64,000 nucleotides of DNA from CAWBJP01 sp963789165 (GCA_963789165.1 CAWBJP010000003.1:248001-312000); one strand, 5' to 3'; counted from the stretch's first letter, positions 8,413 through 17,381 are shown. The notes: a model not told the origin generated them from the letters alone. Translations and numbers: made by a program.

Positions 8413-9080
8413 GCCGTCTCGACCAGGGCGGTCTCTACCAGGGCATCGACGGCGACCGGCCGGCCGTCCACCACGATGAGCGGGTTGACGTCGGCGGAGA
8501 CGATCTCCGGGTGGGCCTCAGCGGCAGCCGACAGTCCGAGCACCACTGCGGCCAGGGCTTCGCGGTCGACGGCTGGCTGACCCCGGAACGGACCCAGCAG
8601 CGACCGGGTGGCGAGGTCGTCGATGAGTTCGTGGGCGTCGACCGGCTCCAGGGGCACCAGCCGGAAGGCGACATCGCCCAGGGCCTCGGCCATGACGCCA
8701 CCGATACCGAGCATGACCGTCATGCCGAACTGGACGTCGCGGTGCAGACCTGCGATCAGCTCCCGGGTGCCGGACACCATCGGCGCCACCAGCAGTTCGA
8801 CGTCGCCGTCCTCGGGGCGGACGGCGGCCAGGAGCTCCGCGGCCGCCCGGCCGACGGCGGCTCCCTCGACGCCCAGACGGACCAGGCCGCGTTCCGTCTT
8901 GTGGGCGATGGCCGGCCCGCACAGCTTGACCGCCACGGGGCCACCGAATCCGGTGGCGGCGGCCATCGCCTCCTCGGGGCCGGCCGCCCGCCGGTCCGGC
9001 ACCACCGGCACCCCGAAGGCGGCGAGCAGGGCTTTGGACTCCGCCTCGGACAGGGTCGGCACCCTGCCATGTTGGGCCAT
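8409..9080 (-). CDS. ADP-forming acyl-CoA synthetase, beta (ATP-grasp) subunit
   Basis: A 223-residue ATP-grasp domain starting at ATG 9080 (LSEAESKALLAAFGVPVV), with the nucleotide-binding strands PVAVKLCGPAIAHKTE, VELLVAPMV and a C-terminal metal-binding region ADVNPLIVVDG. It completes the alpha subunit encoded next and together they form the acid-CoA ligase. An in-frame extension to 9320 exists but crosses the divergent glycosyltransferase gene and looks non-coding. Confidence 0.82.
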   Translation of the reverse strand: MAQHGRVPTLSEAESKALLAAFGVPVVPDRRAAGPEEAMAAATGFGGPVAVKLCGPAIAHKTERGLVRLGVEGAAVGRAAAELLAAVRPEDGDVELLVAPMVSGTRELIAGLHRDVQFGMTVMLGIGGVMAEALGDVAFRLVPLEPVDAHELIDDLATRSLLGPFRGQPAVDREALAAVVLGLSAAAEAHPEIVSADVNPLIVVDGRPVAVDALVETALVETA

Positions 9081-9138
9081 GGCCACCGGCTCCGCCCAAT
9101 CACCTCCGGGGGCGCGGGGCATCGGTACCCTGGATGGG

Positions 9139-9909
9139 GTGCCCCTCGAGGTGACCGTCGTCCTTCCCGCCCACAACGAGGCCGATCTCCTCGAGGAGGC
9201 GGTGAACGAGGTGGCGGAAGGTTTGCGGACCCGGGGGATGAGCTTCGAGGTCGTGGTGGTGGAGAACGGCTCCACCGACGACACCGCCGCCATCGCCCGA
9301 CGCCTGGCCGGCGAGGTCACCGAACTGCGCTGCCTGTCGCTGCCCCTGGCCGACTATGGCCGGGCACTGCGGGCCGGGCTGCTGGCGGCGGAGGGCGAGG
9401 TCGTCGTCAACTTCGACGTGGACTGGTGCGATCTGGGGTTCCTGGACCGGGCGCTGCCCATGGTCAAGGCTGAGGGCGGTCCCGCGGTGGTGGTCGGATC
9501 CAAGCGGGCGGAGGGCTCGAGCGACACCCGTAGCCCGGCCCGGCGCCTGGTCACCGCCGGCTTCGCCGGGCTGTTGCATTACGGCTTCGGCCTGTCCGTC
9601 TCCGACACCCATGGTGTGAAGGCGCTGCGCCGGGCGGCTGTCGTACCGCTGGCGGAGCGGTGCCGCTTCGGTCAGGACCTCTTCGACACCGAGCTCGTGC
9701 TCCGGACGGAACGGGCCGGCCTGGGCAGCGCGGAGATTCCCGTCGAGGTGGTGGAGCGCCGTCCGGCGCGCAGCACCATGCTGTCCCGCATCCCCCGCAC
9801 CGTTCGGGGTCTGGGCCGTCTCCGGATCGCCCTGTGGGGGGAGACGCTCACCCACCCCGGCGGATGGAAGATCTTCCATCCCAGCCGCTGGCGGAGGAGG
9901 CAGGATTAG
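9139..9909 (+). CDS. Family 2 glycosyltransferase (dolichol-phosphate-mannose-synthase-like)
   Basis: A 256-residue GT-A protein from GTG 9139. It opens VTVVLPAHNEADLLEEAV, carries ENGSTDD, and has NFDVDW in the position of the D-x-D metal/sugar-nucleotide site. The C-terminal part (residues 205-256) is basic, and there is no membrane helix. Such enzymes move a sugar from a nucleotide donor to a polyprenyl phosphate or lipid in cell-envelope synthesis. A GTG at 9151 is an alternative start. It diverges from the ATP-grasp gene across only 58 bases. Confidence 0.78.
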   Translation: MPLEVTVVLPAHNEADLLEEAVNEVAEGLRTRGMSFEVVVVENGSTDDTAAIARRLAGEVTELRCLSLPLADYGRALRAGLLAAEGEVVVNFDVDWCDLGFLDRALPMVKAEGGPAVVVGSKRAEGSSDTRSPARRLVTAGFAGLLHYGFGLSVSDTHGVKALRRAAVVPLAERCRFGQDLFDTELVLRTERAGLGSAEIPVEVVERRPARSTMLSRIPRTVRGLGRLRIALWGETLTHPGGWKIFHPSRWRRRQD

Positions 9910-9920
9910 GCTCCTTAGTC

Positions 9921-11318
9921 GTGCTGGCGCTGCATAACACGCTGACGCGCCGGGTCGAGCCGGTCCGGCCCCTGCAGGCGGCCCGGGTGACGATGTACAG
10001 CTGCGGGCCGACCGTCTACCGGCCGGTGCACGTCGGCAACCTCCGGTCCTTCCTCCTGAGCGACCTGATCCGCCGCGCCCTGGCCTGGGAGGGAATCGCC
10101 ACCTACCAGGTCATGAACATCACCGACGTCGGTCACATGACCGACGAGGTCCACGACCGGGGCGAGGACAAGATGCTGCTGGCGGCGGCCGACGAGGGGC
10201 TCTCCGCCGGCGAGGTGGCGGCCAAGTACGAGGCCGCCTTCCACCGGGACGTGGCCCGGATGGCCATCCTGCCCGCCGAGGTCTACCCGCGGGCCTCCGA
10301 CCATCTGCCCCAGATGATGGATCTCATCGAACGGCTCCTGCGCCGGGGCCACGCCTACGTGGACGGCGGGACGGTCTATTACGACGTGTCCAGCTTCCCG
10401 GGCTACGGAGCCCTGTCGCGCAACACGCTCGAGCATCTGAGGGCCGGGCACCGGCTCGACGCCGTCGACCACCACAAGCGCCACCCCGCCGACTTCATCC
10501 TCTGGAAGGCGGCCGGGCCCCGCCGGGTGGTCCGCTTCGACAGCCCGTGGGGTGAGGGGTATCCGGGCTGGCACATCGAGTGCTCGGCCATGTCCCTCGC
10601 CTACCTGGGGGACCGTTTCGATCTGCACACCGGAGGCGTCGACCTGACCTTCCCCCACCACGAGGACGAGATCGCCCAGAGCGAAGGCGCCCTCGGCCAC
10701 CAGGTGGTGACCCACTGGGTGCACGGCGACCACGTGCTGTTCTCGGGTCAGAAGATGGCCAAGTCGGCGGGCAACGTGTGGACGCTGGATACCGTCGAGG
10801 AGCTGGGCGCCGAGCCGCTCGACTTCCGCTACCTGTGCCTGACCAGCCGCTACCGCCGGCAGCTCCGGTTTTCGCCCGACGCTCTGATGGCCGCGGCCCG
10901 GGCCCGCACCCGTCTGCGCCACTCGCTGGAGGGATGGGGTGAGCCGGCAGCCGGGCTGGGGGCGGTGGCCAAGGAGTGGGCCGAGCGGTTCCGGGGGGCG
11001 GTCCTCGACGATCTCGACTTCCCCCGGGCCCTCACCGTGGTGTGGGCGCTGGCCGGTGAGGATGGCTCCGGCCTGCCCGCCGGCGAGCGGGCCGCCCTGC
11101 TGGGTGACTGGGACTCGGTCCTCGGGCTCGGTTTGGCCGGAGCGGCGGACGAACCGGCGCCGGAGCTACCAACCGGCGCGGCGGAACTGCTCGAGGTCCG
11201 GGAACAGGCCCGGACCGGGCGGGACTGGGCCACCAGTGACCGTCTGCGTGACGAACTGGCCGCCCTGGGAGTTGAAGTGGCCGACACCCCGGAGGGCCAG
11301 ACCTGGCGCCTGGCCTGA
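9921..11318 (+). CDS. cysS: Cysteinyl-tRNA synthetase
   Basis: A 465-residue class Ia synthetase from GTG 9921. The HIGH-type motif is HVGN (37-40) and the KMSKS loop is KMAKS (278-282). Zinc ligands Cys28, Cys221 and the HHEDE segment (246-250) are present. The C-terminal helical domain ends RDELAALGVEVADTPEGQ, the usual CysRS tRNA-binding tail. The motifs are complete, so activity is expected. MshC, the related mycothiol ligase, normally lacks this tail, so cysS is preferred. A similar tail appears fused to a glycosyltransferase 1.5 kb away. Confidence 0.88.
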   Translation: MLALHNTLTRRVEPVRPLQAARVTMYSCGPTVYRPVHVGNLRSFLLSDLIRRALAWEGIATYQVMNITDVGHMTDEVHDRGEDKMLLAAADEGLSAGEVAAKYEAAFHRDVARMAILPAEVYPRASDHLPQMMDLIERLLRRGHAYVDGGTVYYDVSSFPGYGALSRNTLEHLRAGHRLDAVDHHKRHPADFILWKAAGPRRVVRFDSPWGEGYPGWHIECSAMSLAYLGDRFDLHTGGVDLTFPHHEDEIAQSEGALGHQVVTHWVHGDHVLFSGQKMAKSAGNVWTLDTVEELGAEPLDFRYLCLTSRYRRQLRFSPDALMAAARARTRLRHSLEGWGEPAAGLGAVAKEWAERFRGAVLDDLDFPRALTVVWALAGEDGSGLPAGERAALLGDWDSVLGLGLAGAADEPAPELPTGAAELLEVREQARTGRDWATSDRLRDELAALGVEVADTPEGQTWRLA

Positions 11319-11331
11319 CTCTGTTGATGGT

Positions 11332-11997
11332 CTACGGCTCCAGGGCGTTGCGGAAGAGCTCGACGAGATGGCGCCGCCGCAGCTCGAGTGCCTCCCGGCC
11401 CAACGGGTCGCCGTCGAGCAGGGCCGAGATCAGCGGGGCATCGGAGAAGTAGGACAGGATGGCGCCGTAGGCGGTGAGCAGCAGCTGGCGGGTGTCGTAG
11501 CGCCGCAGCCGGCCGGCGTCCATCTCCCGTTCGAAGAAGCCGGCGGCCCGGTCGAAGAGAGGGCGCAGGGCGGCGCCCAGCTCCTCCCGCAGGATGGGTC
11601 CGCCCTCGATCGCCTCCCGGCGCACCAGCCGTACGAACTCGGGATGCTCCTCGAAGAAGCGGAAACCGGCCGCGAATACCCGCTCCACCTGGGGCCAGCC
11701 TTCGCGGGGGCCGGTGACGGCCTCCTCCACCAGTGCGCTCCAGTCGGAGAAGGAGTGCATGAGGACGGCCCGGTAGAGGGCGTCCTTGGACGGGAAGTGG
11801 TGGAGCAGGCTCGGGCGGCGGATGCCGACCGCGTCGGCGATGTCGTTCAGGCTGGTGCCGGCGTAGCCGTGGTCGGCGAAGCAGCGCAGAGCGACGCCCA
11901 GGATCATCTCGCGGGTGCTGAGAGCCGGGCTCGGCAGGGCGGTCACGCGGCCGGCCAGGCTAGGACTGAGCTCATCCGGCGGGCTTTCATGGGCCAC
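11332..11997 (-). CDS. TetR-family repressor, probable regulator of the divergent desaturase
   Basis: A 221-residue TetR protein. The N-terminal helix-turn-helix spans about residues 27-73 (LSTREMILGVALRCF, TSLNDIADAVGI, LLHHFPSKDALYRAVL), followed by an all-helical ligand domain. A perfect 9-bp inverted repeat lies in the 60-base space between this gene and the divergent fatty-acid desaturase, so the two very likely form a regulator-target pair responding to a fatty acyl ligand. GTG is the start, and about 25 residues precede the first DNA-binding helix. Confidence 0.85.
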   Translation of the reverse strand: MAHESPPDELSPSLAGRVTALPSPALSTREMILGVALRCFADHGYAGTSLNDIADAVGIRRPSLLHHFPSKDALYRAVLMHSFSDWSALVEEAVTGPREGWPQVERVFAAGFRFFEEHPEFVRLVRREAIEGGPILREELGAALRPLFDRAAGFFEREMDAGRLRRYDTRQLLLTAYGAILSYFSDAPLISALLDGDPLGREALELRRRHLVELFRNALEP

Positions 11998-12023
11998 GGT
12001 TCCCCCCGGGCCGGCGAGGATTG

Positions 12024-12043
12024 CCTACCGACCTGTCGGTAGG
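12024..12043. promoter_or_regulatory. Perfect palindromic operator for the TetR regulator
   Basis: CCTACCGACCTGTCGGTAGG is two 9-base arms separated by 2 bases. It is centred between the divergent tetR-type gene and the desaturase and ends 14 bases before the desaturase ATG. Size and symmetry fit a TetR dimer site. Bound repressor would block the desaturase and probably autoregulate. Confidence 0.75.
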
Positions 12044-12057
12044 ATAGCGTCCCGCCG

Positions 12058-12792
12058 ATGCAGCTGGGCCTCGCCCTTGTGGCCGCCGCTTTCGTCACCC
12101 AGGCGGCTGTGTTTGCCACCACCGTCTACATGCACCGGGCCCTCGCGCATCGGGCCCTCACCGTTTCTCCGAGGGTGGCCCTGGTGTTCCGCTTGATCCT
12201 GTGGATCACCACCGGCGTGGCTCCCCGGGCGTGGGTGGCGGTACACCGGAGGCACCACGCCTTCTCCGACACCCCCCAGGATCCGCACAGTCCCGTCATC
12301 CTCGGGTTCTGGGCCGTGCAGCTGGGGAACGTGAAGCTGTACCGGCAGACCATCCGCGACGGCGTGACGGTCACGAAGTACTCCCGCGACCTGCCCCCCG
12401 ACCGGCTCGACCGGGCTCTGTTCGACCACGCCCTCCCCGGGCTGAGCATCGGCATCGGCTTCCTGATCCTGGTCTTCGGCTGGCAGACGGGCCTGCTGGC
12501 GGCGGGCATCCACACCGTCGCCTATCTGGGGATCAGCGCGGCGGTGAACGCGGTGGGCCACACCTTCGGCAAGCGGCCCTACGCCAACCTGGCCACCAAC
12601 AACCAGTGGCTGGCCTGGATCTCGGGCGGTGAGGGGCTGCACAACAACCACCACGCGGCGCCGACCTCGGCCCGTTTCTGCCTCGGCCCGGGCCAGCGCG
12701 ATCCCGGCTGGTGGATGGTCCGCCTGCTGGTGCGGACCAAGGCCGCCTCGATCCGCCACGACGAGCTGAAGTTCAAGCAACCCGTCAGCTGA
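12058..12792 (+). CDS. Membrane fatty-acyl-CoA desaturase (delta-9 type)
   Basis: A 244-residue integral membrane di-iron desaturase. The three histidine boxes that hold the iron pair are visible: HRALAH (26-31), HRRHH (near residue 65) and HNNHH (near residue 200). Hydrophobic helices sit at the N-terminus, around 38-55, and in the middle (about 128-165). It introduces a double bond into membrane acyl chains, tuning fluidity. At 244 residues it is shorter than eukaryotic stearoyl-CoA desaturases but normal for the bacterial short form. The TetR operator lies directly upstream. Confidence 0.85.
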   Translation: MQLGLALVAAAFVTQAAVFATTVYMHRALAHRALTVSPRVALVFRLILWITTGVAPRAWVAVHRRHHAFSDTPQDPHSPVILGFWAVQLGNVKLYRQTIRDGVTVTKYSRDLPPDRLDRALFDHALPGLSIGIGFLILVFGWQTGLLAAGIHTVAYLGISAAVNAVGHTFGKRPYANLATNNQWLAWISGGEGLHNNHHAAPTSARFCLGPGQRDPGWWMVRLLVRTKAASIRHDELKFKQPVS

Positions 12793-13579
12793 CGCTGAGG
12801 TCGACCGCCCGGTCGGCGAAGCGGTCGAGGATCCGGCGCATGTTCCTGCGGCTGAGCCGTTCCCGTTCGTCCGGGTCGGTCTCCTCCCAGGCCCGATGGG
12901 CGTGGCGCCGGCAGTGCTCCGCCCCGACCGCCACCGCCCGGCGAACCTCGTTCCCGGCGGTGCGCAGGCGCAGCGACAGGTCGATGTCCGCGTTGCGGTA
13001 GAAGGCGAAGCTCTCCCGGAACCCAGCCACCGCCAGGAGATCGGCGCGCCGGGCGGCGAGGCAGTAGCCCTGTATCGCCACAACGTCGCCGGCGGTGCGC
13101 TCTTCGTAGTCGCGGAGGTCCAGGCTGACCAGCCCGAAGGGTCCGGCCACCGCCACCGTCGGGTCGTCGAGGGCGGCGATGAGTGCGCCGATGAGGTCAC
13201 CGGTCAGCTCCAGTGAGGTGTCCACGAAGATCACGATGTCGGCGTCGGCCTGGGACAGGGCGGCGTTGCGGTCCCAGGCGAAGCCAGACGTGGGCACGAG
13301 CTCGATGATCTCGAACTGCCCATTTGGTGGTGACTGGGCGGTGAGCGAGGCGAAGAAGCGCTCGCCGTCGTCCGGCCAGCTGTGGAGGTCGGCCACCACG
13401 GAGACGGCCGGGGGCAACCGCACCGGCACCAGCTCGAACCCGTCGGGGGTGTCCAGGACCTGCCAGCCGGCGGCGGCGATCTCGTCCCGGAACCCGTCGG
13501 CGGCGGCGAAGTCCCGCTGCCGGCGGGCCTCGGCCCGGCGCTCGGCCAAACGGGCCACGTCTTCGGGAGCAGCACCCAC
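12785..13579 (-). CDS. CysRS-tail domain joined to a family 2 glycosyltransferase domain
   Basis: From GTG 13579 the first 50 residues (ARLAERRAEARRQRDF, GFRDEIAAAGWQVLDTPDG) match the C-terminal helical tail of cysteinyl-tRNA synthetase, including the RDE(I/L)AA-x-G-x-x-V-x-DTP-(D/E)G signature also found at the end of cysS in this window. The remaining 210 residues are a GT2-like fold with SVVADLHSWP, VIFVDTS in the D-x-D position, and a family-type tail near YRNADIDLSLRLR. No membrane helix is present. The role is unknown. The start is uncertain because upstream sequence in frame contains no better codon before the divergent lutA. Confidence 0.65.
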   Translation of the reverse strand: MGAAPEDVARLAERRAEARRQRDFAAADGFRDEIAAAGWQVLDTPDGFELVPVRLPPAVSVVADLHSWPDDGERFFASLTAQSPPNGQFEIIELVPTSGFAWDRNAALSQADADIVIFVDTSLELTGDLIGALIAALDDPTVAVAGPFGLVSLDLRDYEERTAGDVVAIQGYCLAARRADLLAVAGFRESFAFYRNADIDLSLRLRTAGNEVRRAVAVGAEHCRRHAHRAWEETDPDERERLSRRNMRRILDRFADRAVDLSVS

Positions 13580-13646
13580 GAAGCCGGGATGGTACGCCGG
13601 TAGGCTCGGGGATGATGTCGGCTTTCCGCCTGGCGGCTCATCGGTG

Positions 13647-14363
13647 ATGCCCGAGGTCGCTCTGTTCGTCACCTGCCTCGTCGACCAGTTCGCCCCCGAG
13701 GCCGGCGTCGGAGCGGTGCGCCTACTGGAGGCGGCCGGATGCCAGGTGGCCTTCCCCGACGGCCAGACGTGCTGCGGCCAGCCTGCGGTCAACACCGGCG
13801 AGCCGGAGGCGGCCGTGGTGCTCGCCCGCCGCTTCGTCGAGGTCTTCGAGCCCTACCCGGCGGTGGTGTCCCCGTCGGGATCGTGCGTGGCCATGGTCCA
13901 CCACTGGTACCCCCAGCTCCTGGAGGGTTCGTGGCGCGACCGGGCGCAGGCGGTGGCGGAGCGGACCCACGAGCTGTCCGGCTACCTCGCCGGCGTGCTC
14001 GGCCACGCCGACCTCGGCGCCCGGGTGCCGGAGCGGGTCACCTTCCACGACGCCTGTCACGGCCTGCGGGTGCTGGGCACCAAGGACGGGCCCCGGCGGC
14101 TGCTGGCCGAGGCGGGCGCCGAGCTGGTGGAGATGGCCGAGCCGGAGATCTGCTGTGGCTTCGGAGGCACGTTCGCGGCCAAGCACCCCGAGATGTCCGT
14201 CCCCATGGCCGACGACAAGCTGGCCCAGGCTGAAGCCACCGGGGCCCGCTGGCTGGTGGCCTGTGACTCCGGGTGCCTCCTCCACCTGGCCGGCCGGCGG
14301 CGCCGCACGGGCACGGGCCCCGAACCCGTGCACCTGGCCGAGCTCCTGGCCCGGGGGCTGTAG
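13647..14363 (+). CDS. lutA: Lactate utilization protein A, cysteine-rich heterodisulfide-reductase-like subunit
   Basis: A 238-residue protein with two CCG domains: CLVDQF plus QTCCGQP in the first half, and FHDACHG plus EICCGFGG in the second, then a cysteine-bearing ACDSGCL. These bind an iron-sulfur centre. LutA, LutB and LutC together oxidise L-lactate to pyruvate without the classical flavin dehydrogenase. All three genes are here in order. The length matches LutA of other bacteria. Confidence 0.88.
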   Translation: MPEVALFVTCLVDQFAPEAGVGAVRLLEAAGCQVAFPDGQTCCGQPAVNTGEPEAAVVLARRFVEVFEPYPAVVSPSGSCVAMVHHWYPQLLEGSWRDRAQAVAERTHELSGYLAGVLGHADLGARVPERVTFHDACHGLRVLGTKDGPRRLLAEAGAELVEMAEPEICCGFGGTFAAKHPEMSVPMADDKLAQAEATGARWLVACDSGCLLHLAGRRRRTGTGPEPVHLAELLARGL

Positions 14364-14365
14364 CC

Positions 14366-15890
14366 CTGTCCTCCCGGGCCACCGTCCCCGCCGCCCCCGG
14401 CCTGGAGGAGCGGGCCACCCGCGCCATCGCCGACCCCGACCTCCAGGCCGCTCTGGGCAACATCACCGCCACGCTGGGCCGGGGCCTGCGCCAGATCCGC
14501 ACCGACCCGGACCTGGTCGAGGCCCGCCACCGGGCGGCAGCCATCCGCCGCGAGGTGCTCGGCGACCTCGACGGCTGGCTCGACCGGGCCCAGGCCCGCC
14601 TCGAGGCCCTGGGCGTCACCGTGCACCGGGCGGCCGGTCCCGAGGAAGCCCGCCGGGTGGTGGTCGACATCGCCCGGGCCGAGGGGGTGCGCCTGGCGGT
14701 CAAGTCCAAGTCGATGGCCACCGAGGAGATCCACCTCAACGACGCCCTCGAAGCCGAAGGCGTCCAAGTGGTCGAGACCGACCTGGGCGAGTACATCATC
14801 CAGCTGGCCAAGGAGATGCCGAGCCACATCATCGCCCCCGCCATCCACAAGACCGTCTCCCAGGTGGCGCGGCTGTTCTCCCACGTGGCCGGCCACGACC
14901 TGCCGGCCGACCGCACCACCCTGTGTGCTTTCGCCCGGGCCCGGCTCCGGGAGGTGTTCCTGGCCGCCGACATGGGGATCACGGGCGCCAACTTCGTGGC
15001 CGCCGACACCGGGACCATCGTCCTCGTCACCAACGAGGGCAACGGCCGCATGTGCACCTCGCTCCCCCGGGTCCACGTCGCCGTCGTCCCCGTGGAGAAG
15101 GTGGTGCCCCGCCTGGTCGACCTCGGTGTGGTGCTCCCGTTACTCACCCGCAGTGCCACCGGCCAGCCGCTGTCGACGTACGTGTCGATGGTCACAGGGC
15201 CGCGCCGGCCCGGCGAGATCGACGGTCCCGAGCGCATGCACGTGGTCCTGCTCGACCACAACCGCCGCTCGCTGGTCGGCACCCCCTACGAAGAGATGCT
15301 GGCCTGCGTGCGCTGCGGCGCCTGTCTCAACGTGTGCCCCGTCTACCGCCGCATCGGGGGCCACGCCTACGGGGCCGTCTACAGCGGGCCCATGGGCGCC
15401 ATCCTCACCCCGCTGCTGTCCGGCGGGGAGGAGGGCCGCGACCTGCCCTACGCCTCGTCCCTGTGCGGCGCCTGCTCGGAGGCCTGCCCGGTGATGATCC
15501 CCCTGGCCGACCTCCTGGTCCGCTTGCGGGCCGATCTGCGCCGGCCCGGACCTCCGGTGCCGCCGGCTTCGGGCTGGCCGGCTCCCCTGGCTTCGGGCTG
15601 GCCGGCTCCTCTGGCATCGGGCTGGCGCTCCCTCGGGCTGGCCGGCTCCGCCGGAGGGGCGGCCGACCCCCCGCCGGGCCGGCTTCGCCCTCTGGGCCCG
15701 CCTCTGGGCCTCCCCCGCCGGCTACCGGGCCTCCACGGCCACGCTCCGCCGGCTCGCCCGGCTCGTACCGGGGCCCCTGTACGGCCGTCTCCCGGGCGTG
15801 TCGGGCTGGGCCCGGGGGCGGGACGTCCCCTTGCCTGCCGCCCGGTCGTTCCGTCAACGCCTGGCGAGCCGGGCCGAGGAGGGATGGTGA
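14366..15890 (+). CDS. lutB: Lactate utilization protein B, iron-sulfur subunit, frameshifted
   Basis: The frame right after lutA encodes a LUD domain (residues about 60-330) followed by two 4Fe-4S motifs, CVRCGACLNVCP and CGACSEACP. After about 15541 the frame becomes nonsense-like. The true C-terminus (GFALWARLWASP to RLASRAEEGW, stop at 15888-15890) is in another frame, so one surplus base lies between about 15541 and 15665. That interval contains a 24-base tandem repeat. The start is unclear: CTG 14366 gives the natural N-terminus, while GTG 14273 would overlap lutA by 91 bases. Confidence 0.8.
15565..15612 (+). repeat. 24-base tandem repeat inside lutB
   Basis: Two nearly identical 24-base units (starting GGCTTCGGGCTGGCCGGCTC) lie at 15565-15588 and 15589-15612. 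A decayed third unit follows to about 15655. In the lutB frame each encodes an eight-residue Ala/Ser/Gly/Trp/Pro block. The length is a multiple of three, so the repeat itself does not cause the nearby frameshift, but it marks the unstable linker where the shift occurred. Confidence 0.7.
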
Positions 15891-16444
15891 GCCGGGACGA
15901 CCGCCTGGTGCGCTTTGCCGCCGCCCTGGAGGCCAACTCGGCCACGGTGGTCGGGCCCCTCGATTGGGAGGCGGCGGCCGGGGTGGCATCCGCCCTGGCC
16001 CTGGAGCGGGCGGCCGGGGCGGCCGTGGCCGTGGCCGTCGGCGATCCCGTCCTGGGCCGGCTCGGGTTCGCCGCACGCCTCGAAGAGGCCGGGGCCAAGG
16101 TGCTCCTACCTACGGACCCGGCGTGGGGTGACCTGCTGGCGTCCGCCGGCGCCGGGGTGACGGGCGCGGCGTTCGGGGTGGCCGCCACCGGCACCGTGGC
16201 CGTCCCCTGTGGGGTGGGGTCACCTCGGGGGGTGAGCCTGGTTCCGCCCGCCCACATCTGCCTGGTGCGGGCCTCGGATGTGGTCGAGGACCTCTCCGAG
16301 GCCCTCGGTCTGCTCTCCTCCATGCCGTCGGGCGTGGCCTGGATCAGCGGACCGTCGCGCTCGGCCGACCTGGAGATGACCCTGACGCTGGGCGTCCATG
16401 GCCCGGCTTCGGTCGACGTGGTTGTGATCGATGACGGCAGCTGA
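15884..16444 (+). CDS. lutC: Lactate utilization protein C (LUD domain)
   Basis: A 186-residue LUD/YkgG-type protein starting at ATG 15884, which overlaps the lutB stop by 7 bases. The C-terminal half carries the family pattern of glycine-rich strands (GAAFGVAATGTVAV, SLVPPAHICLVRASDVV). It completes lutABC. The alternative GTG at 15887 is equally possible. Confidence 0.85.
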   Translation: MVSRDDRLVRFAAALEANSATVVGPLDWEAAAGVASALALERAAGAAVAVAVGDPVLGRLGFAARLEEAGAKVLLPTDPAWGDLLASAGAGVTGAAFGVAATGTVAVPCGVGSPRGVSLVPPAHICLVRASDVVEDLSEALGLLSSMPSGVAWISGPSRSADLEMTLTLGVHGPASVDVVVIDDGS

Positions 16445-16535
16445 GGAGGAACTACGGCCCCGGCAGGAGAACCAATCGGACAATCCGGGCGTTTGGCCGT
16501 CATATAGGACGGGGACCGTCGTTACTAAGGGTGAG

Positions 16536-17381
16536 ATGACTGCTCGAACGGGGAGGAGACGGTCTTTCGTAGGGCGGCACCGGGGGATTCCGGTGCTGGC
16601 TCTGATCGTCCTCGCCTTCCCCGTGGGCGGCGCGTGGGCGGACCACACCGGCTACACGAACCCGGAGAACAAGCTCGCCTACAGCGCCTGCACCTGGTCG
16701 GCGGCCAGGGTGGTGACCGTGGGGATCGATCCCGCCTTCCCCTTTCCGGACCAGACCTACGTCGACCGGCTCGACGAGGCCATCGCCCGCTGGAACGCGG
16801 TGCTGACCACCTCCAACCTGCACAACGGAATGGCCCGGGTGGAGGGTGGCGTGGCCGACGTGGTGGTCCAGTACCGCCAGACCGGGACGACCATGGACCA
16901 TGGCGTGCTGGCCGAGACCTTTCTCCAGCGAGAGGGCGACCTCGAGCTCAGCCCCGACAGCGGGCGCTGCCCCGACCGCCAGCCCCGCAGCCAGACGATG
17001 AAGGCGGCCCAGATCCTCATCAACCCCAGGGACGACTGGTACACCGCCCCCGACGCCCAGGTCAGCATGTGGCAGATGTGCGATCAAGAGGGATTCCGGT
17101 CCACCAACCCCTCCCTGTGCGCCTACCAGGTCGACTTCGGCTCGACCATGATCCACGAACTGGGCCACACCCTGGTCTTCCTCCACCCCCAGACCCTCGA
17201 CGACGTCGACGGCATCCCCCTCAACGCGCCCAACTCGGCCTCGTCGGCGGCCCGCTGCGTGGAGGCCACCGGCAGCTTCCCGGAGCAGGCCACGATGTGC
17301 TCCGGCCAGGGGCTGTGGCGGGGCGAGCAGCGGGACCTGGAAACCTGGGACATCGAGACCACCCACAAGCACTACAGCTGA
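16536..17381 (+). CDS. Secreted metzincin-like zinc metalloprotease
   Basis: A 281-residue protein with a cleavable signal peptide (basic N-terminus, hydrophobic 18-34, GGAWA-D). The zinc motif is HELGHTLVFLH: His207, Glu208, His211 and a third ligand His217 spaced as in metzincins, but with Val214 where metzincins have a conserved glycine. Several cysteines (52, 145, 182, 195, 241, 255) suggest disulfides. It probably digests extracellular protein; no substrate can be assigned. ATG 16536 is chosen because AAGGG lies just upstream and the signal peptide follows at once. An in-frame ATG at 16431 would overlap lutC. Confidence 0.7.
   Translation: MTARTGRRRSFVGRHRGIPVLALIVLAFPVGGAWADHTGYTNPENKLAYSACTWSAARVVTVGIDPAFPFPDQTYVDRLDEAIARWNAVLTTSNLHNGMARVEGGVADVVVQYRQTGTTMDHGVLAETFLQREGDLELSPDSGRCPDRQPRSQTMKAAQILINPRDDWYTAPDAQVSMWQMCDQEGFRSTNPSLCAYQVDFGSTMIHELGHTLVFLHPQTLDDVDGIPLNAPNSASSAARCVEATGSFPEQATMCSGQGLWRGEQRDLETWDIETTHKHYS

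Noticed and set aside
16431..16535. Upstream ATG for the metalloprotease gene
   Set aside because: It would overlap lutC and place 35 residues before a signal peptide. ATG 16536 has a ribosome site and leads straight to the signal.
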